Assembly (NCBI GenBank): GCA_031269465.1
Contig: JAISZB010000275.1
Location: 1 to 48,815, forward strand
Source: Clostridiales bacterium
GTDB lineage: Bacteria; Bacillota; Clostridia; Lachnospirales; WQUN01
DNA: 48,815 bases
Direction: 5' to 3'
Shown: piece after piece, positions 44,741-48,815 of the stretch
Numbering within the stretch: the first letter of the stretch is position 1
Layout of the letters: each line of letters begins with the position of its first letter
Program-made: the position numbers and the translations under genes
Notes under the pieces: generated by a model
Told to the model about the DNA's origin: nothing
The model's database searches: none
What the model saw: only the letters and a program-made list of their open reading frames with translations

Positions 44741-45763
44741 ATGATTGATTTCAGAAGCGACACAGTCACCCACCCTACTCCAGCAATGCGAGACGCCATG
44801 CTAAGCGCCGCATTGGGCGACGACGTCTACGGAGACGACCCAACAACAAACGAGCTTCAAGAGCTGGCAGCGCAGGCAATCGGCAAAGAAGCGGCTCTCT
44901 TTGTTCCTTCGGGCACCTTCGGCAACCAGCTTTGCCTATTCACCCATGCCAACCGCGGAGATGAAGTGATTGCCGACGACTCGTCCCACATAATCCAGCA
45001 TGAAGCCGGGGCGGGTTCTGTGATAGCAGGCGTCCAGTTCAGAACGTTTGAGGCTGAAGATGGCATAATAGATCCTTGGAGCATTGAAAAGAGGATCAGA
45101 ACCTCCGATGATATCCACGAACCCAAAACAGCCCTCATCTGCCTGGAGAACGCCCGCTCCGACGGCGTTGCCGCAAGCTTGGAAAGCCTGAGCCTAGTAA
45201 GGTGCGCATCCCTAAAATACAACGTTCCCGTCCATATGGACGGTGCCAGAATATTTAATGCCGCAGCGTATCTGGGCATAGACGCTAAAGACTTCTCCCC
45301 TTATTTTGATTCCATCTCCTTCTGCCTTTCTAAGGGACTTTGCGCTCCAATCGGCTCAATAGTCGCAGGCAGCAAGGATTTCATCTTGAAGGCCAGGAGA
45401 AAAAGAAAGATTATGGGCGGAGGCATGCGGCAAACTGGGGTTTTGGCTGCGGCAGGCATAGTCGCCTTGAAGGATATGACTAAAAGGCTTGGAGAGGATA
45501 ATAAAAACGCCTTGCTGCTGGCGGAGAAGCTTTCTGAAATACCGTGCATTGAGATTCTAAATAAAGGCAAGATACACATAAATATGGTCTTCGCTAAAAT
45601 AAAAAAGGAATTCGACTGCGGACATTTCATAAGCGAGATGAAGAATCTGGGCATCATTCTAAATTGTAGCGAAACCGGGGAAATCCGCCTTGTTACGCAT
45701 TACTGGATCAAGCGCGATGATGTTTTGCTTGCCGCCCAGAAGATTAAAGAATACTTTTCCTGA
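44741..45763 (+). CDS. ltaE: L-threonine / L-allo-threonine aldolase, PLP-dependent
   Basis: 340 residues of the fold-type I threonine aldolase family, which splits (allo-)threonine to glycine and acetaldehyde. Conserved points: the N-terminal DFRSDTVTHPTPAMRDAM with GDDVYGDDPT, FVPSGTFGNQL, the HMDGARIFNAA Asp that binds the pyridine nitrogen, and the PLP lysine in CLSKGLCAPIGSI at about residue 198. Full length. An in-frame TTG sits just before ATG 44741; no strong ribosome binding site is visible for either. Followed after 14 bp by a family P element and then the lactonase gene. Confidence 0.92.
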   Translation: MIDFRSDTVTHPTPAMRDAMLSAALGDDVYGDDPTTNELQELAAQAIGKEAALFVPSGTFGNQLCLFTHANRGDEVIADDSSHIIQHEAGAGSVIAGVQFRTFEAEDGIIDPWSIEKRIRTSDDIHEPKTALICLENARSDGVAASLESLSLVRCASLKYNVPVHMDGARIFNAAAYLGIDAKDFSPYFDSISFCLSKGLCAPIGSIVAGSKDFILKARRKRKIMGGGMRQTGVLAAAGIVALKDMTKRLGEDNKNALLLAEKLSEIPCIEILNKGKIHINMVFAKIKKEFDCGHFISEMKNLGIILNCSETGEIRLVTHYWIKRDDVLLAAQKIKEYFS

Positions 45764-45777
45764 ATCAAGGATTAAGC

Positions 45778-45903
45778 TATACTGATTTGCAGTTCCTATT
45801 TTGGATCTTGCTTATAAGGGAGAGCGCGATTGATATCGGCATTTCGCAACTTGAAATCGGAAAGTTAAGCTCCAAACTATGCGCGTGCGACTGCAAATAA
45901 GTA
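45778..45903. repeat. Family P between aldolase and lactonase genes
   Basis: TATACTGATTTGCAGTTCC, GCGATTGATATCGGCATTTC, GACTGCAAATAAGTA. It fills nearly the whole gap between the aldolase stop (45763) and the lactonase ribosome binding site (45908-45914). Confidence 0.88.
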
Positions 45904-45923
45904 CGTCAAAAGGAGACAGGAGA

Positions 45924-47006
45924 ATGACCGAACGGACGATAGTTTTCATCGGCACTTACACATCAGCGAAGAACAGCAAAAGCCAGGGGATTTACATCCA
46001 TGAGCTGGATGCGTCCACTGGAAGCCTTTCTCTAAAGGGCGCCTGCGATGCCCAAGAACCGTCTTATTTAGCATTAAACAAAGCTCAAACCCATCTATAC
46101 GCCGTAAATGAGTTCGCAAGCTATGAAGGTGCATCCTCAGGCGCCGTAAGCGCATTTGAATTCAACGGCAAGTCTCTTGAGCTTAAATTCTTAAACAGCA
46201 AACCTTCCGGCGGCTCATATCCATGCCACATACTGCTGGACGCCGACGGTAAATATGCATTCGTTTCAAACTACGGAGGCGGAAGCCTCAGCGTATTTCC
46301 CGTAAACAGCGACGGCTCTTTGGCAGATTGCTGCCATTTCATTCAGCACGAAGGAAAGGGATCAGATCCAAAGCGCCAGGAAGGCCCGCACACGCATTCG
46401 ACTTGTTTCGATACATCCAATCAAAGGCTGTTCGCCTTGGATCTCGGACTTGACAGTCTTATCGCATACACATTCGATTCAAACGGCAATCGCTTGTCAT
46501 TAGATCCGAAAGCGCTCTATGATGCCGCGCCTGGCTCAGGGCCAAGGCACTGCGAGTTCTCTGCGAACGGGAAATTCTGCTATTGCGCCAATGAACTGAA
46601 TTCCACAATATCCGCATTCTCGTATGATAGCGATTCAGGCCGCCTGTCTTTAATCGGAACATATCCTTCACCGAGCAGCTCCTTCGGCGCAGGCTATGCG
46701 GATATACATACTTTCCCAAGCGGAAATTTTTTATACGTCTCCGACAGGAAGTCAAACTCCATCATCTGCTATCATATCGAAGAAAACACAGGCATGCTCG
46801 CTTTCTCATGCGCGTTTCCCAGTGGCGGGAAAACGCCAAGAAGCTTTGCCATAGACCCTTCAGGCAACTTTCTAGTCGTTGCAAACCAAGACAGCGACTG
46901 CCTGGCTTCTTTTAACATCGATAAGGAATCCGGGAGTCTCGCGAAGCTAGGCGAATACTATTCACCAGCGCCTGCATGCGTGAAGATATGCCTGCTCTCT
47001 GTATAA
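45924..47006 (+). CDS. Lactonase-type seven-bladed beta-propeller (6-phosphogluconolactonase-like)
   Basis: 360 residues, matching the YkgB/Pgl-type lactonase family (PF10282-like). It opens with TIVFIGTYTSAKNSKSQGIY, has blade repeats of about 50 residues each with 'YLALNKAQTHLYAVNE', 'PCHILLDADGKYAFVSNYGG', the metal-site-like GPHTHSTCF with ALDLGLDSL, 'PRHCEFSANGKFCYCANEL' and 'SFAIDPSGNFLVVANQ'. AAAGGAGA lies 9-10 nt before ATG 45924; an earlier in-frame ATG at 45879 lies within the family P element. No signal peptide, so cytosolic. Probable role: hydrolysis of 6-phosphogluconolactone or a related sugar lactone. Confidence 0.88.
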   Translation: MTERTIVFIGTYTSAKNSKSQGIYIHELDASTGSLSLKGACDAQEPSYLALNKAQTHLYAVNEFASYEGASSGAVSAFEFNGKSLELKFLNSKPSGGSYPCHILLDADGKYAFVSNYGGGSLSVFPVNSDGSLADCCHFIQHEGKGSDPKRQEGPHTHSTCFDTSNQRLFALDLGLDSLIAYTFDSNGNRLSLDPKALYDAAPGSGPRHCEFSANGKFCYCANELNSTISAFSYDSDSGRLSLIGTYPSPSSSFGAGYADIHTFPSGNFLYVSDRKSNSIICYHIEENTGMLAFSCAFPSGGKTPRSFAIDPSGNFLVVANQDSDCLASFNIDKESGSLAKLGEYYSPAPACVKICLLSV

Positions 47007-47065
47007 ATGTCGCCGAATCCAGAACCCAGCCATCCCTGCATGCTGGATCCTATAGAAAGACTCCT

Positions 47066-47124
47066 TTATAGAATGGATAATCAGTCTCCAAAAAAGGTAC
47101 ATTTGACTGCGCATCGGCATATCG
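47066..47124. repeat. Family P right half
   Basis: GAATGGATAATCAGTCTCCA, AAAAAAGGTACATTTGACTG, CGCATCGGCATA. The left half is absent. Confidence 0.65.
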
Positions 47125-47202
47125 GGGAGGCCATCCCTGGAATCTTCGCATATCTTGTTGATTATTTCCGGTTTTAGAACGGTATGCCGCGCATTTTTCA
47201 GC

Positions 47203-47333
47203 TATACCAATTTTCATTCAATGTTCCTTTTTTTGAGCTTGATTATTCGTTGAGGGTGCGAAATGCCGATTCGGCATTTCGCACTACCTGTATAATCAAG
47301 CTCAAAAAAGATAATTCTATGAAAATCAGTATG
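47203..47333. repeat. Family P, full-length
   Basis: TATACCAATTTTCATTCAAT ... GGGTGCGAAATGCCGATTC / GGCATTTCGCAC ... TATAATCAAGCTCAAAAAAG ... TATGAAAATCAGTAT. Both inner arms have lost the same G next to the TTGA, i.e. they covary. Confidence 0.92.
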
Positions 47334-47402
47334 TGTAAAGGAGATCTACTTATTGTTTTACTTTCAAATGCGGGTGGAGAGGTTTTGAAGTAACCTAAAT
47401 AA

Positions 47403-47435
47403 GAGGGCGTCTGAAGCTACAATTCAGACGCCCTC
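47403..47435 (+). terminator. Strong hairpin, likely terminator of a lost gene
   Basis: GAGGGCGTCTGAA (47403-47415) and TTCAGACGCCCTC (47423-47435) are exact complements, 13 bp, with a 7-nt loop. It starts 8 bp after the TAA of the 20-codon frame. Confidence 0.6.
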
Positions 47436-47445
47436 CTTGACGCAT

Positions 47446-47485
47446 CTGAGCTATGAATCAGCTGTGTAGCTGATTCATAGCTCAG
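47446..47485. repeat. 18-bp perfect hairpin
   Basis: CTGAGCTATGAATCAGCT (47446-47463), loop GTGT, then the exact complement (47468-47485), followed by AAAATAAAA. It lies 10 bp after another strong hairpin. Confidence 0.9.
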
Positions 47486-47539
47486 AAAATAAAATGCTGC
47501 TCCCAAGCATAATAGCGCACCGGCTAGAAATGCTGACAT

Positions 47540-47649
47540 GGAAGGTTCCGATTTTGGAACCGGAAGGTTCCGAGTTTGGAACCGGAAGGTTCCGATTTTG
47601 GAACCGGAAGATCCCGATTTTGGAACCGGAAGATCCCGATTTTGGAACC
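47540..47649. repeat. Five tandem 22-bp palindromic repeats
   Basis: Units at 47540, 47562, 47584, 47606 and 47628. Each contains GGTTCCGATTTTGGAACC or a near copy, so each unit can fold alone; units 4 and 5 share GATCCC in place of GGTTCC. 22 is not a multiple of three, so this is not a coding repeat. A lone inverted piece (GGTTCCAAAATC) follows at about 47681. Confidence 0.93.
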
Positions 47650-47786
47650 AGTATTGCTCAGGGCTTAAGCGGAAAGTCAGGTTCCAAAATCTGAGAATAT
47701 AAGTTCGATATATGTGCTATATATTTATATTCTCCTGCTTTCATCATTGGAGATAAAGGGCAACTCCGCAGGGATTCACATGAATA

Positions 47787-47912
47787 TCAGTATATGCCAT
47801 TTGCAATATATATTTATATTTTGGATCTTATTATCCATTGAGTGGTGCTAAATGCCTATTCGTCATTTCGCACTCGCTGTATAACCAAGTTCCGAAATAG
47901 GAAATATGAAAG
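47787..47912. repeat. Family P, near-complete
   Basis: ATCAGTATATGCCATTTGCA at the left, TTTTGGATCTTATTATCC, CATTGAGTGGTGCTAAATGC, CTATTCGTCATTTCGCAC, CTCGCTGTATAACCAAG, TTCCGAAATAGGA; the right end is worn. Confidence 0.85.
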
Positions 47913-47942
47913 ACAAGTATAGGAAAGATCTTCTCGCCTGGG

Positions 47943-48815
47943 CTAGAGCGCTGCGGCGTCCAGGAATTCAGCATTGAGAGTCCCGGCTCTGGCGGCGTCG
48001 ATAATTGCTTTCAGCCTGGACTTGGCCTCAGCAGCCTCTGCTTCAGCCTTGGCAACCTCAGCTTCAGCCTTGGACTTGGCCTCAGCAGCCTCTGCTTCAG
48101 CTCTAGCCTTAGCCTCAGCCGCCTCTGCTTCTGCCCTGGCGACCTCAGCTTCCGCCCTGGCTGCTGCGGCTTCAGCCCTCTCAGCTCTTTCCTCGGCTTC
48201 CCACTTCGCGTCGTTGATCTCAGCCTGCCTAATAATCTCATCGACTTCCTGGCTGAGAATTTTGTATAGTTCTTCTCGATTCATGCTCATGCGCGTCACC
48301 TCCTTAAGCATCGCCGCGAATTCGGGATCCTTCGCCGCAAGCGCCTTTTTGCCCCCGGCGCTGTGGTCGCCCAGGAATCTGAGCCAGCGCCCCAATTCCA
48401 TCAATTCCGGACTGAGGGCGTATAATTCTTCGCGGCCGAACATATCCATGAACTTCTCCAGCTCGACAAAGCAGAACTCCATGTTGAACTTCGGCTCGAA
48501 GCTGCGTCTCGGGCTCAACAGGTCGACCTGCCTGCACCTGTGGAGGAAGTTAATCGTCTCCTTGAATTCGCGGGGGCTCTCGAGCATGACGACGACTGTG
48601 TATATCTTCTTGAAGCTCCTAAACGTAACGGTGGACTTGGGCTCGCCGCCGCCGGCGCTGAACTGCGTCAAAAGCAGCTTGGCCGCCTCCATTTCCGTCC
48701 GCGCGGCGATGAAATCCTGAGACTCCTCCTGCATCTGCACCAAAATGAACTCCCCCGACTCGACCTTGCAGACTATGTCTATGGAGCTTCCCTTGGAATC
48801 CTTGCTTTCGCGGGG
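47943..48815 (-). CDS. Rpn / PD-(D/E)XK transposase-like protein, 5' end outside window
   Basis: The frame is open to the right edge, so the N-terminus is missing; 290 codons are visible. The edge reads KGSSIDIVCKVESGEFILVQMQ, the Rpn/PD-(D/E)XK signature D...(E)MQ, but the usual catalytic Glu before M-Q is Gln here. Next come the family's helical middle part (FRSFKKIYTVVVML; NMEFCFVELEKFMDMFG) and a C-terminal coiled coil of repeated AEAEAAEAK-type units (about the last 75 residues), encoded by imperfect 30-33-bp DNA repeats. Rpn proteins promote recombination or act in phage defence. The Gln change may abolish cleavage. Without the N-terminus no start can be given. Confidence 0.85.
   Translation of the reverse strand, partial: PRESKDSKGSSIDIVCKVESGEFILVQMQEESQDFIAARTEMEAAKLLLTQFSAGGGEPKSTVTFRSFKKIYTVVVMLESPREFKETINFLHRCRQVDLLSPRRSFEPKFNMEFCFVELEKFMDMFGREELYALSPELMELGRWLRFLGDHSAGGKKALAAKDPEFAAMLKEVTRMSMNREELYKILSQEVDEIIRQAEINDAKWEAEERAERAEAAAARAEAEVARAEAEAAEAKARAEAEAAEAKSKAEAEVAKAEAEAAEAKSRLKAIIDAARAGTLNAEFLDAAAL

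Larger units (their letters stand above)
47007..47942. other. 0.9-kb hairpin-rich, gene-free region
   Basis: Contains four family P copies or pieces, two strong tandem hairpins and the 22-bp palindromic tandem array, described separately. A 20-codon frame (47332-47394, ending GGEVLK) runs from a family P end to just before the first hairpin and may be the tail of a lost gene. Confidence 0.55.

Noticed and set aside
44381..44748. Overlapping frames of 80-120 codons on both strands
   Set aside because: GC-rich sequence keeps several frames open at once; no ribosome binding site or recognised motif.
17050..47330. Recurring short frames reading RNAD-I--H-S-YNQAPK
   Set aside because: They all arise from translating family P cores; no start signals, and the frame differs from copy to copy.
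47494..47694. 66-codon frame with repeated ILEPE / FGTG
   Set aside because: It translates the 22-bp array; the unit length is not a multiple of three and the frame drifts, so it is not a real repeat protein.

Overview
The window looks like a piece of a Bacillota chromosome, most likely an uncultured Clostridia-type gut bacterium. This is inferred from strong AAGGAGG-type ribosome binding sites, lipobox solute-binding proteins, sugar ABC importers that lack their own ATPase, copper-amine-oxidase-type stalk domains, WG repeats and Rpn / AAA-ATPase-like PD-(D/E)XK proteins. No rRNA, tRNA or CRISPR array was recognised, so the placement stays tentative.

Layout. 0.5-2.5 kb: an AAA-ATPase-like/PD-(D/E)XK protein. 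3.6-5.9 kb: an exported stalk + WG-repeat protein. 6.4-6.7 kb: a decayed DDE transposase. 7.0-14.8 kb: a minus-strand carbohydrate gene run (two LplB/LplC-type permeases, solute-binding lipoprotein, GHL6-like glycoside hydrolase, aldo/keto reductase, AEC carrier), followed at 15.3-16.4 kb by an iron alcohol dehydrogenase. 17.5-18.3 kb: a HEPN/MNT gene pair. 19.7-20.8 kb: an Fe-S aldo/keto reductase, convergent across a strong terminator with a 40-residue helical-repeat protein. 22.3-24.6 kb: gene-poor, repeat-rich. 24.6-29.6 kb: a GntR/FadR regulator divergent from a second sugar importer (lipoprotein and two permeases). 29.6-33.6 kb: repeat-rich and decayed, with one PD-(D/E)XK protein and a group II intron 3' relic. 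33.5-34.9 kb: an AT-rich island with a stalk-domain protein and a broken gene. 35.2-38.9 kb: a zinc-ribbon/TPR membrane protein, an IS110 relic and an AraC regulator. 39.5-40.6 kb: two paralogous coiled-coil proteins. 41.8-43.2 kb: a second 40-residue-repeat protein. 43.7-47.0 kb: a DUF2262-like protein, threonine aldolase and a lactonase-type beta-propeller. 47.4-47.7 kb: perfect hairpins and a palindromic 22-bp tandem array. The right edge cuts an Rpn-type gene.

The most striking feature is not a gene. A family of long palindromic intergenic repeats (here 'family P', about 100-140 bp when complete, ends near TATACTGATTTGCA / TGCAAATCAGTATA, centre near AATGCCGATATCGGCATT) occurs about thirty times as complete or partial copies. 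Copies are tandem, fused, centre-deleted or joined to a second repeat (family A). They sit at gene ends, at IS relics and next to start sites. A distinct 202-bp element at 8869-9070 has perfect 17-bp terminal inverted repeats and a perfect 7-bp target duplication, the cleanest transposition footprint in the window.

Functionally the intact genes suggest uptake and fermentation of plant- or host-derived oligosaccharides: two importers, a cytosolic glycosidase-like protein, aldo/keto and alcohol reductases and dedicated regulators. They are embedded in a chromosome with heavy repeat load and many transposon remnants.
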